From NCBI RefSeq assembly GCF_039523075.1, contig NZ_BAAAEP010000021.1, positions 12,490 through 76,489 on the forward strand: DNA of 64,000 nt. Direction: 5' to 3'. Numbering within the stretch: the first letter of the stretch is position 1; the number at the start of each line of letters is the position of its first letter. A program made the position numbers and the translations under genes. Source of the DNA: Caenispirillum bisanense (GTDB taxonomy: Bacteria; Pseudomonadota; Alphaproteobacteria; Rhodospirillales; Rhodospirillaceae). Below the pieces are notes generated by a model. It worked only from the letters and a program-made list of their open reading frames with translations. It did not search any database and was not told the DNA's origin. This document shows positions 51,014-58,501 of this stretch, piece by piece.

Positions 51014-51787
51014 TCAGATGGCGGCGGCGGGCACGGTTTCCTCGCCCGGCCCCGGTGTCTGGAACGAACGGTCCAGTTCCGTCAGCAGGTGCTGTTTCAG
51101 ACGCTGGAACTCAAGGGTCGTGCGGTCGCGCGGACGGCTGAGGCCGGGCCGCACTTCGGTGCGCACGCGCCCCGGCCGGGGCTGCATGACCACCACCCGG
51201 TCGGCCAGGAACAACGCTTCCTCGATGTCGTGGGTGACCAGGATCAGGGTCGGCTGGTACCACCGCCACAGGTCCAGCAGGTGCTCCTGCAGGTCGTTGC
51301 GGGTGAAGGCGTCCAGCGCTGAGAACGGCTCGTCGAGCAGCAGCACTTCCGGTCGCGTCACCAGCGCGCGGGCCAGCGCGGCGCGCTGCGCCATGCCGCC
51401 CGACAGCTCGCGCGGCCAGCCGCCGGCGAACTGGGCGAGGCCGACGCGGGCCAGGGCCTCGTCGGCGCGGCGGCGCTGCTCCGCCTTCGGCAGGTGGGCG
51501 AGGCCGAAGGCGACGTTGTCCCGGATGGTGAGCCACGGCATCAGGCGCGGCTCCTGGAACACCAGGCCGACCTCCGGCCGCGGCGCGGTGATGACCTGGC
51601 CGTTCAGGCGCACGGCGCCGATGCTGGGGTTTTCCAGCCCGGCGATGAGGCGCAGCAGGGTGCTCTTGCCGCAGCCGGAGCCGCCGACGATGGCCACGAT
51701 CTCCCCCGGCGCCACCGACAGCGACACGCTGTCGAGCGCCAGCGTGCCGTTGCCGAACCGCTTGCTGAGGGTGGTAATGTCGAGCAT
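51014..51787 (-). CDS. ABC transporter ATP-binding protein, SsuB/TauB type
   Basis: A 257-residue nitrate/sulfonate/taurine-type ABC ATPase. Walker A is GGSGCGKS (K41), the Q-loop is VFQEPRLMPWLT, the signature is LSGGMAQRAAL and Walker B is LLLDEPFSALD. It powers the importer formed with the permease and binding protein encoded just upstream, 22 bp away. The three-gene set is preceded by a SAM-II riboswitch, suggesting a sulfur compound or methionine-like substrate. Confidence 0.9.
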   Translation of the reverse strand: MLDITTLSKRFGNGTLALDSVSLSVAPGEIVAIVGGSGCGKSTLLRLIAGLENPSIGAVRLNGQVITAPRPEVGLVFQEPRLMPWLTIRDNVAFGLAHLPKAEQRRRADEALARVGLAQFAGGWPRELSGGMAQRAALARALVTRPEVLLLDEPFSALDAFTRNDLQEHLLDLWRWYQPTLILVTHDIEEALFLADRVVVMQPRPGRVRTEVRPGLSRPRDRTTLEFQRLKQHLLTELDRSFQTPGPGEETVPAAAI

Positions 51788-51809
51788 GGCAGCGGGGCTC
51801 CGGTTGCGG

Positions 51810-52709
51810 TCAGCGGCGGCTGTTGCCGAGGGAATCCTGCCAGCGCAGGAACGGACGGGTGACGGTGGCGAGCAGGCCGTCGGTCAGCTTGCCGAGCACG
51901 GCGAAGGTGACGATGCTCGCCAGGATGATGGTCGGGTTGCCGGTCATCTGGCCGTCGGTCAGCAGGTAGCCGAGGCCCTTGCTGGCGCCCATGAACTCGG
52001 CCGCCACCACGAACATCCAGCCGAGCCCGAGGCCGGCCCGCAGCGCCACCACGTAACTCGGCAGGGTGGCCGGCAGCAGCACGCGGCGGATCAGCTGCAG
52101 CGGCGACAGGCGGTAGATGCGCCCCACCTCCACCAGCTTGCGGTCGACATCCAGGATGGCGGCGGCGGTGGTCAGGTAGACCGGGAAGAACACGCCGACG
52201 GCGATCAGCGTCACCTTGCTGGCCTCGAAGATGCCGAACCACAGGATGAACAGCGGCACCCAGGCGATGGAGGGAATGGCCCGCAGCGCCTGCAGCATGG
52301 GGTCGAGCAGGGCGCGGGCAAGGCCGAAGCTGCCGGTCAGGGCGCCGAGGGCGGTGCCGGCCAGGGTGCCGAACAGGAAGCCGACCGCCACCCGCCACAG
52401 GGTGATGGCGATGTGCTCGAACAGTTCGCCGCTGGCGGCCAGTTGCCACAGGGTGGCCAGCACCGCCGACGGCGGCGGCAGCAGGCGTCCGTTGTAGAGG
52501 CCGGCGGCGATGATGCCTTCCAGCACCAGGGCCAGCGTCACCGGCACCACGAACCCGAGCAGCCGGCGGCCGCCACGGCCCGCCAGGGCGGCAGCGACGG
52601 AGGAGGAGCGGCCGGCACCGCCGGCGGCCTCCCCCGCCCCGGCGGCTGCCGGGACGGAGGAGCCGGCCGGGACGACGGCGGCGGCGGATGCGGAGGGGGT
52701 GCCGGTCAC
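51810..52709 (-). CDS. ABC transporter permease, SsuC/TauC type
   Basis: A 299-residue inner-membrane permease with about six helices and the EAA-type loop for ATPase contact (IYRLSPLQLIRRVLLPATLP). The first ~45 residues are an A/P/G-rich cytoplasmic extension before helix 1 (LLGFVVPVTLALVLEGII). The start is GTG 52709 with GGGAGG about 7 nt upstream; an ATG is not available nearby. It sits 11 bp after the binding-protein gene. Confidence 0.87.
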   Translation of the reverse strand: MTGTPSASAAAVVPAGSSVPAAAGAGEAAGGAGRSSSVAAALAGRGGRRLLGFVVPVTLALVLEGIIAAGLYNGRLLPPPSAVLATLWQLAASGELFEHIAITLWRVAVGFLFGTLAGTALGALTGSFGLARALLDPMLQALRAIPSIAWVPLFILWFGIFEASKVTLIAVGVFFPVYLTTAAAILDVDRKLVEVGRIYRLSPLQLIRRVLLPATLPSYVVALRAGLGLGWMFVVAAEFMGASKGLGYLLTDGQMTGNPTIILASIVTFAVLGKLTDGLLATVTRPFLRWQDSLGNSRR

Positions 52710-52720
52710 GCGCGCCTCCC

Positions 52721-53713
52721 TCAGTTGGTGGGCAGGCCGGCGGTGAACGACGGGTCGAGCAGGTCGGCCACCGCCGCCGCCACGTCGACCTCCGGCTTGA
52801 TCACGCCGCTCTTCTGCAGGGCGAGGCCGGCCGCTTCGATGGTCTTGGCCTGGGCGCTGCCGATGGCCGGCTGCGACAGGCCGGTGCGCTCCAGCTGGCG
52901 GGCGGCCACCGCCTCGGGGTTGCGCGACGCCTTGGCAATGATCTGCGCCAGTTCCGCCGGGTTCTGCTGCGCCCATTCGCGGGCCCGCTCGTACACCGCG
53001 ATGACGCGCTTCACCGCGTCCGGGTTTTCGGCGGCGAAGGACTCGCGCACCAGCAGGGTGCCCCAGCTGTTGGCATCGGCATTGCGGTAGAACAGGCGCG
53101 AGCCGGCATCCAGCTCCGACGCCGCCATCAGCGGATCGAGCCCGGCCCAGGCATCGACGTCACCCTTCTCCAGCGCCAGGCGGCCGTCCTGGTGCTGCAG
53201 CAGGACCAGCTCGACGTCCTTTTCGGTCAGGCCGGCCTCGGCCAGGGCGCGGATGAGGAAGATGTGCGGATCGGTGCCGCGGGTGACGGCGATGCGCTTG
53301 CCCTTCAGGTCGGCGACGGTGGTGATGGCGCTGTCCTTGCCCGTCACCAGGGCGGTCCATTCCGGCTTGGAGTAGGCATAGACCACCTTCACCGGGTTGC
53401 CGTTGATGCGGCCGAGCAGGGCGGCGGCGCCGGCGGTGGAGCCGAGGTCGAGGGAGGAGGCGTTGAGGAACTCCAGCGCCTTGTTGGAGCCGAGCGACAG
53501 CACCCACTGCACCTTGGTGCCGTCCTTGGCGAATTCCTCGTCCAGCCAGCCCTTTTCCTTCAGCACCAGCGACACCGGGTTGTAGTAGGCGTAATCGAGC
53601 CGCAGCTCCTTCAGCGCCTGGGCGGCGCTGGCGGCGGAGGGCACGGCCAGCGGCGCCACGGCAAGCACCAGGGCGGCGGCAGCGACGGTCTTCAGGAACG
53701 AGCGGCGGAACAT
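52721..53713 (-). CDS. ABC transporter substrate-binding protein, SsuA-like (NMT1/THI5 fold)
   Basis: A 330-residue periplasmic protein. The signal FRRSFLKTVAAAA matches the twin-arginine pattern with FLK, so Tat export is likely; cleavage is near SAASAAQ. The body resembles aliphatic-sulfonate binding proteins (LRLDYAYYNPVSLVLKEKGW, SLDLGSTAGAAALL, DLKGKRIAVTRGTDPHIFL). The ligand is not fixed; a sulfonate or other sulfur source is expected. ATG 53713 has AGAGG 8 nt upstream. It is the first gene behind the second SAM-II riboswitch. Confidence 0.87.
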   Translation of the reverse strand: MFRRSFLKTVAAAALVLAVAPLAVPSAASAAQALKELRLDYAYYNPVSLVLKEKGWLDEEFAKDGTKVQWVLSLGSNKALEFLNASSLDLGSTAGAAALLGRINGNPVKVVYAYSKPEWTALVTGKDSAITTVADLKGKRIAVTRGTDPHIFLIRALAEAGLTEKDVELVLLQHQDGRLALEKGDVDAWAGLDPLMAASELDAGSRLFYRNADANSWGTLLVRESFAAENPDAVKRVIAVYERAREWAQQNPAELAQIIAKASRNPEAVAARQLERTGLSQPAIGSAQAKTIEAAGLALQKSGVIKPEVDVAAAVADLLDPSFTAGLPTN

Positions 53714-53810
53714 GGACAAACCTCTTCCGTTGCGGCTGGCGATGACTTTGCGCGCAGCCGTTGTGGTGGCATCGACGGTGGAGGCGGAGTGTTCTCGCGC
53801 GGCGGAGCAC

Positions 53811-53846
53811 GAAAAAACCCGCCGCAGCCTGGGGCGCTGGGCGGGA
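53811..53846 (-). terminator. Intrinsic terminator just after the second SAM-II riboswitch
   Basis: On the minus strand CCCGCC ... GGCGGG forms the stem (53818-53845) with an inner CAGC/GCTG helix, followed by six T residues. It lies 10 nt after the aptamer and before the binding-protein gene, like the first locus. Confidence 0.82.
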
Positions 53847-53855
53847 TGGTGCCCA

Positions 53856-53909
53856 CGCTTTAGCTGCATTTGTAACGCGCCCGCAAGCTGTGCTCAAATC
53901 GGCGCGATG
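53856..53909 (-). promoter_or_regulatory. SAM-II riboswitch (second copy)
   Basis: Read on the minus strand: CGCGCCGATTTGAG, then CAGCTTGCGGGCGCG, GTTACAAATGC and AGCTAAAGCG. Every SAM-II core block of the first copy is kept, with only the loop and a few bases differing. It should turn down the SsuACB-type importer when S-adenosylmethionine is abundant. Confidence 0.93.
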
Positions 53910-53914
53910 GAGGT

Positions 53915-53943
53915 ACCGTAGATGTGCGGCACGATGATGTCAA
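53915..53943 (-). promoter_or_regulatory. Promoter of the second SAM-II locus
   Basis: On the minus strand a perfect -35, TTGACA (53938-53943), is followed 17 bp later by TACGGT (53915-53920). Transcription would begin near 53908, at the edge of the aptamer. The upstream flank is AT-rich. Confidence 0.65.
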
Positions 53944-54016
53944 ATTGTTTTATTTAGCGGATTTCTAGTGTGGTTCCGTAGGGGCGGTGCGGCGTTCGGG
54001 GGGAGGTGGAAGGGGA

Positions 54017-54208
54017 ACCACCAAGACACCAAGAACACCAAGAGGCCGTGCCCACTGCACCGACGATGGTCAGCGGATGCGGCCGGGGTTCTGGCTGGTG
54101 CGGTGTGGTAATCGCGGCCGCAGGCCGCAGGGCATGCGCACGGGCGGGATGAGGCGCAGCAAGGTCCATCCTGCGCAGCCCTCTTGGTGTACTTGGTGTC
54201 TTGGTGGC
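54017..54208. repeat. MITE-like element with 29-bp terminal inverted repeats
   Basis: The left arm (54017-54045) and right arm (54180-54208) are inverted copies, 27 of 29 positions complementary. Each arm is built from three near-copies of CACCAAGA. The 134-bp centre has no coding potential I can support. The arms match a CTTGGTGTCTTGGTG-type repeat that I recall from many unrelated bacterial genomes. No transposase is present, so it would be non-autonomous. It lies between the SAM-II promoter and the 3' end of the HNH gene. Confidence 0.75.
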
Positions 54209-54241
54209 TAACCCATGCCCACCGCGTCCCCCGGCGGCGAC

Positions 54242-54805
54242 TCAGTCTTCCAGCTCGGTGTCCCAGTACAGGAAGTCGCGCCAGCTTTCGTGCAGGTAGT
54301 TCGGCGGGAAGCGGCGGCCGATGTCTTGCAGCTGGAAGGTGTTGGGCTGGTAGGGGCGGCGGATCAGCGGCATGCCGGCTTCGTCGGGAAGCTTGCTGCC
54401 CTTGCGCAGGTTGCAGCTGCCGCAGGCGGTGACCACGTTGAGCCAGCTGGTGCGCCCGCCCTTGCAGCGGGGAATGACGTGGTCGAAGGTCAGGTCGTGG
54501 GTGGGGAAACGGCAACCGCAGTACTGGCAGGTGAAGCGGTCGCGCAGGAAGACGTTGAAACGGGTGAAGGCCGGCCTTCGGTGGGTGGGGGCGTATTCCT
54601 TGAGGGCGATGACGCTGGGCAATCGGAACTCAAGGCGGGGACTGTGGATGATGGCGTCCTCGTACTCCGACACCACGCTGACCCTGCCGAGGAACACAGC
54701 CTTCACCGCCTCCTGCCACGGCCACAGCGACAGGGGGAAGTAACTGAGCGGCCTGAAATCCGCGTTGAGCACCAGGGCTGGGCTCTTGTCCAGTATGGCG
54801 TTCAA
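54242..54805 (-). CDS. HNH endonuclease
   Basis: A 187-residue protein with a complete HNH domain: C93/C96 (FTCQYCGC), D108-H109 (LTFDHVIPRCKGG), N123, then C128/C131 and N132 (ACGSCNLRKG). The cysteines hold a structural zinc; H109 and N132 belong to the catalytic centre. The N-terminal ~85 residues (ALVLNADFRPLSYFPLSLWP and on) are the standard leader of this chromosomal HNH family found in many alphaproteobacteria. It is not near a prophage or intron here, and its biological target is unknown. Confidence 0.88.
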   Translation of the reverse strand: MNAILDKSPALVLNADFRPLSYFPLSLWPWQEAVKAVFLGRVSVVSEYEDAIIHSPRLEFRLPSVIALKEYAPTHRRPAFTRFNVFLRDRFTCQYCGCRFPTHDLTFDHVIPRCKGGRTSWLNVVTACGSCNLRKGSKLPDEAGMPLIRRPYQPNTFQLQDIGRRFPPNYLHESWRDFLYWDTELED

Positions 54806-54888
54806 GGTCTACCCCGCTGTTCCGGTGGCCAGACACAAGATATGGTACCGATTACCAGAGTTGCTGCCAAGCAGGACGAGACCGTTTT

Positions 54889-55785
54889 ATGAAATCCGTC
54901 ATGATGAGCGAATCGGGTTCCGGCCCTGCTGCCGTTACGCGATTCGCCCCCTCTCCCACCGGATACCTGCATCTCGGTCACGCCTACTCGGCGCTGTTTG
55001 CCCACGGCTGCGCCCGGAGCGCCCGCGGGCGGTTTCTGCTGCGGCTGGAGGACATCGACGGCGGCCGCTGCCGGCCGGAGTACGATGCCGCCATCCTGGA
55101 AGACCTCGCCTGGCTCGGCCTGCGGTGGGACGGGCCGGTGCGCCGCCAGTCGCAGCACCTGGACGACTACCGCGCCGTGCTCGACCGCCTGGCCGATCGC
55201 GGCCTGCTCTATCCCTGCTTCTGCACCCGCCGCGAGATCCAGGAGGAAGTGGCGCGCGCGCCCCATGCCCCCCACGGGCCGGACGGCGTGCTCTATCCCG
55301 GCACTTGCCGCCGCTGTTCAACGTCCGAACGGCAGCAGCGGATCGCGGCCGGCGAGTCCCACTGTCTGCGGCTGGACATGGCGGCGGCGGTGGCGCAGGC
55401 CGGGCCGCTGCGCTGGCACGACCGCGCCGCCGGCTGGCAGACGGCGCAGCCGCAGGCCTTCGGCGACATCGTGCTGGCCCGCAAGGATGCCCCGGCGAGC
55501 TATCATCTGGCGGTCACCTGGGATGATGCCCTGCAAGGGGTGACGCTGGTCACCCGCGGCACCGACCTGTTCGAGTCGACCCACGTCCACCGGCTGTTGC
55601 AGGCGCTGCTCGACCTGCCGGTGCCGGACTATCACCACCACCCGCTGCGCACTGACGAGCACGGCCGCCGCTTCGCCAAGCGCGACCGCAGCCTCACCCT
55701 GCGGGCGCTGCGCGAGGCCGGGCGGACGCCGGCGGAGGTAATTGCCCTGGCCGGCGCCGATCCGGTCTGGCTCGGCGCCGGCTGA
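54889..55785 (+). CDS. gluQ: Glutamyl-Q tRNA(Asp) synthetase
   Basis: A 298-residue truncated GluRS-like enzyme that attaches glutamate to the queuosine base at position 34 of tRNA-Asp. The HIGH-type motif is SPTGYLHLGHAYSA, the zinc ligands lie in YPCFCTRREI and YPGTCRRC, and the KMSKS counterpart is FAKRDRSLTLR. The anticodon-binding half of GluRS is absent, as expected. ATG 54889 has weak ribosome complementarity; ATGs at 54901 and 54904 are alternatives. It diverges from the HNH gene. Confidence 0.92.
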   Translation: MKSVMMSESGSGPAAVTRFAPSPTGYLHLGHAYSALFAHGCARSARGRFLLRLEDIDGGRCRPEYDAAILEDLAWLGLRWDGPVRRQSQHLDDYRAVLDRLADRGLLYPCFCTRREIQEEVARAPHAPHGPDGVLYPGTCRRCSTSERQQRIAAGESHCLRLDMAAAVAQAGPLRWHDRAAGWQTAQPQAFGDIVLARKDAPASYHLAVTWDDALQGVTLVTRGTDLFESTHVHRLLQALLDLPVPDYHHHPLRTDEHGRRFAKRDRSLTLRALREAGRTPAEVIALAGADPVWLGAG

Positions 55786-55806
55786 GGGCAATTGTACCGA
55801 GGGCAT

Positions 55807-56055
55807 TCAGCGCCAGTCGCGGGGCAATCCGTCGCCGCCGACGCGCCAGTAGGGCTGCGCCACCTCGTCGGCGGCCTGCACGCGCGAAACGCCGATGTCC
55901 CGCAGCAGGCGGTCGTCCAGGCGGGCCAGCGCTGCCAGGGTGCGGCGGTGGAGGTACCACTGCCACAGGCGGGCCGGAAGGGTTCTGCCCCAGAGCCCCA
56001 GGCGCTGGAGGAGGAGGGCGCGGGCGGGCATCCGCCGGGTGTGCTGCAAGGCCAT
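55807..56055 (-). CDS. DUF1127 small protein
   Basis: 82 residues, arginine-rich, with the family core ALARLDDRLLRDIGVSR followed by YWRVGG. Small DUF1127 proteins are frequent in alphaproteobacteria; some bind RNA or influence phosphate and carbon metabolism. AAGGAG lies 7 nt before ATG 56055. It diverges from the MocR gene over a ~107-bp region and is probably a target of that regulator. Confidence 0.85.
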   Translation of the reverse strand: MALQHTRRMPARALLLQRLGLWGRTLPARLWQWYLHRRTLAALARLDDRLLRDIGVSRVQAADEVAQPYWRVGGDGLPRDWR

Positions 56056-56105
56056 GTCACTTGCTCCTTTGCTCGATCATGGACTCAAGCTATGATCGCG
56101 CAATG

Positions 56106-56160
56106 ATCGGTGCAATGAGTGCATTGATCTCGGCGCAATGTAATTGACATCGGTGCAAGT
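56106..56160 (+). promoter_or_regulatory. Phased direct repeats, putative MocR operator
   Basis: Three copies of (A/C)TCGG(T/C)GCAA begin at 56106, 56129 and 56149, that is about 20-23 bp apart, roughly two helical turns. They lie directly upstream of the MocR gene and in the divergent DUF1127 promoter region. MocR proteins typically bind direct repeats of this sort. Confidence 0.55.
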
Positions 56161-56162
56161 GC

Positions 56163-57518
56163 ATGGACAGCTACCGCAGCCTGGCGGACGAGATTGCCCG
56201 CGACATCGCCGAGGGCCGCCTGAAACCGGGCGACCGCCTGCCGCCGCAGCGCGACTATGCCTATGGCCGCGGCATTGCCCCCTCCACCGCCGGCCGGGTC
56301 TACAAGGAACTGGTGCGGCGCGGGCTGGTAGTCGGCGAGGTGGGGCGCGGCAGCTTCGTCCGCGCCGTGCCGGGGCAACCGGTGGGCGTCGCCGCGGTGG
56401 CGACGGTGGAGGCGACGGCGAGCGGCCTCGTCAACCTGGAAGCCAGCATTCCCATCATCGACGGCCAGGACGCCGTGATGGCGGAGGTGCTGTCCGGGCT
56501 GGCGCGGCCGGAGGCGCTGGCCGCCATGCAGGCGCTGCCGCGTCCCGGCGGCACCCAGGCCACGCGCGAGGCGGCAGCCGCCTTCCTCGCCCGCGACGAC
56601 TGGCAGCCGGCGCCGGAAACCCTGCTGGTCGCCGCCAGCGGCCGCCGTGCCATCGCCGGCGCCCTGGCCGCCCTGGCGGCGCCCGGCGAGACGGTGGCGG
56701 TGGAGGCGCTGACCTATTCCATGATCAAGGGGCTGGCGGCGCGGCTCGGCATCGTGCTGGTGCCGGTGGCGCTCGACCCCCACGGCCTGCGGCCCGATGC
56801 CCTGGCGCAGGTTCACCGCGAGGTCGGCGGGGTGAAGGCGGTCTACGTGCAGCCGTCGGTCCACAACCCGCTGTCCATGACCATGCCCGCCTCCCGCCGC
56901 CGCGATCTGGCGGAGACCCTGCAGCGGCTCGACATCGTGGCGGTGGAGGATGCGGTCTACGGCTTCCTGAAGCCCGACCTGCCGCCGCTGGCGGCGCTGG
57001 CGCCCGACCATGTGATCCACATCGACAGCCTGTCGAAGCGGGTGGTGCCGTGGCTCTCCCTCGGGCTGGCGGTGGTGCCGCCACGGCTGCGGCCGGCGGT
57101 GGCGGCGGCCCTGCACACCGGCGGCTGGACGCCCACCGGCCTCGGCCTGGAACTCGGCATGATGCTGATGCGCGACGGCATCGCCGCCGACATCTCGCGC
57201 CGCAAGCTGGACGACGTGGCGGCGCGGCAGGCGCTGGTGCGGGAACAGCTGGCGGGCTTCACCCTGCGCACCGATCCCCTGTCCTATCACTGCTGGCTGG
57301 AACTGCCGGCGCCGTGGCGGGCCGAGACCTTCGCCGCCGCCGCCGCCCGCCGCGGCATCGCCATCACCCCCGGCGCCGCCTTCGCCGTCGGCCCCGGCCA
57401 TGCCCCCAACGCGGTGCGCATCGCCCTCGGCATCCCGCCGCTGCCGGTGCTGGCGGAAGCCCTCGCCACCCTGCGCGCCATTGCCCTCGGCGGGCCGGAG
57501 GGGTTCGCGGTGGACTGA
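56163..57518 (+). CDS. MocR-type GntR/aminotransferase regulator
   Basis: A 451-residue fusion. The N-terminal GntR winged helix (residues ~3-70: LADEIARDIAEGRLKPGDRL, STAGRVYKELVRRGLV) is joined to a class I aminotransferase-like domain. The PLP lysine is in IDSLSKRVVPWLSLGL, with VQPSVHNPLSMTM and VEDAVYGFL nearby. MocR proteins sense PLP or amino compounds and act on the divergent neighbour. Here that neighbour is a DUF1127 gene rather than an enzyme, which is unusual. Phased repeats upstream fit autoregulation. Confidence 0.88.
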   Translation: MDSYRSLADEIARDIAEGRLKPGDRLPPQRDYAYGRGIAPSTAGRVYKELVRRGLVVGEVGRGSFVRAVPGQPVGVAAVATVEATASGLVNLEASIPIIDGQDAVMAEVLSGLARPEALAAMQALPRPGGTQATREAAAAFLARDDWQPAPETLLVAASGRRAIAGALAALAAPGETVAVEALTYSMIKGLAARLGIVLVPVALDPHGLRPDALAQVHREVGGVKAVYVQPSVHNPLSMTMPASRRRDLAETLQRLDIVAVEDAVYGFLKPDLPPLAALAPDHVIHIDSLSKRVVPWLSLGLAVVPPRLRPAVAAALHTGGWTPTGLGLELGMMLMRDGIAADISRRKLDDVAARQALVREQLAGFTLRTDPLSYHCWLELPAPWRAETFAAAAARRGIAITPGAAFAVGPGHAPNAVRIALGIPPLPVLAEALATLRAIALGGPEGFAVD

Positions 57519-57533
57519 TGCCGCCCGCCGCCG

Positions 57534-58445
57534 TCAGCCCTTGCCGGCCAGCGGGTGGTGGCTGTTGACCAGGGTGCGCAGGCGTTCGTCCAGGATGTGG
57601 GTGTAGATCTGCGTCGTCGAGATGTCGGCGTGGCCCAGCATCTGCTGCACGCTGCGCAGGTCGGCGCCGTGGGCCAGCAGGTGGCTGGCGAAGCTGTGGC
57701 GCAGCACGTGCGGGCTCACCTTGCTCGGCGGCAGGCCGGCGGCGACGGCGATTTCGCCCAGCATCTTGGCGAAGCCGTCGCGGGTCAGGTGGCCGTCCTT
57801 GCTGCGCGACGGGAACAGCCAGCGGTTCTTCCGGGCCGCCGCCTCGCCCAGCAGGGCGCCCCGCGCCTCGATCCAGGCGCGGGCGGCATCGCGGGCCGGT
57901 TCCGACAGCGGCACCATGCGCTCCTTCGAGCCCTTGCCGCGCACCACCAGCACCGCCGGATCACGGGCGACTGCCGACAGCGGCAGGCTGACCAGTTCGC
58001 TCACACGCAGGCCGGTGGCATAGAGGATTTCCAGCAGCGCCGTGGCACGCAGGCCGCGGGCGCCGTCGATGGCGCGGGCGGCGTCCAGCAGGCGCTCGAC
58101 GTCGGTCTCGCTCAGGTACTTGGGCAGCGGCCGGCCGAGGCGCGGGCTGTCCACCGTCGCGGTGGGGTCGTCGGCGCGGCTGCCCTCGGCGAACAGGAAG
58201 CGGAAGAACTGCCGCAGCGCCGACAGCCGCCGGTTCATGGTGCGCGGCGTCATGGCGGCGGCCGCCAGCCCGGCGAGGTAGGCGCGCACGTCGTCGGCGG
58301 TGGCGTCTTCCGGCGGGCGGCCGGCGACGCGCATGTGGCCGGCGAAGTCGGCCAGATCGCGGCCATAGGCTTCGATGGTGCGCGGACTGGCGCCGCGCTC
58401 GGCCACCATCATTTCAAGGAACCGCTCGACGTGACGGGAGGTCAT
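57534..58445 (-). CDS. xerD: Tyrosine recombinase XerD
   Basis: A 303-residue site-specific recombinase resolving chromosome dimers at dif with XerC. The N-terminal SAM-like domain (SPRTIEAYGRDLADFAGHM) is followed by the catalytic domain with R in ATGLRVSELV, K in VRGKGSKERMVP, HVLRHSFASH, LGHADISTT and the nucleophilic tyrosine in TQIYTHILDERL. All active-site residues are intact. ATG 58445 starts at the conserved leader. It ends 15 bp from the MocR stop and is convergent with it. Confidence 0.92.
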   Translation of the reverse strand: MTSRHVERFLEMMVAERGASPRTIEAYGRDLADFAGHMRVAGRPPEDATADDVRAYLAGLAAAAMTPRTMNRRLSALRQFFRFLFAEGSRADDPTATVDSPRLGRPLPKYLSETDVERLLDAARAIDGARGLRATALLEILYATGLRVSELVSLPLSAVARDPAVLVVRGKGSKERMVPLSEPARDAARAWIEARGALLGEAAARKNRWLFPSRSKDGHLTRDGFAKMLGEIAVAAGLPPSKVSPHVLRHSFASHLLAHGADLRSVQQMLGHADISTTQIYTHILDERLRTLVNSHHPLAGKG

Positions 58446-58501
58446 GGAGTGCGGACCTGCGGATTGGACATGGGGGACGGACGTGGTGGCGGCGCGCCGG
58501 C

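Noticed and set aside
54017..54208. Terminator for the HNH gene
   Set aside because: The arms are 134 bp apart and composed of repeats, so a transposon-like element explains them better than a terminator.
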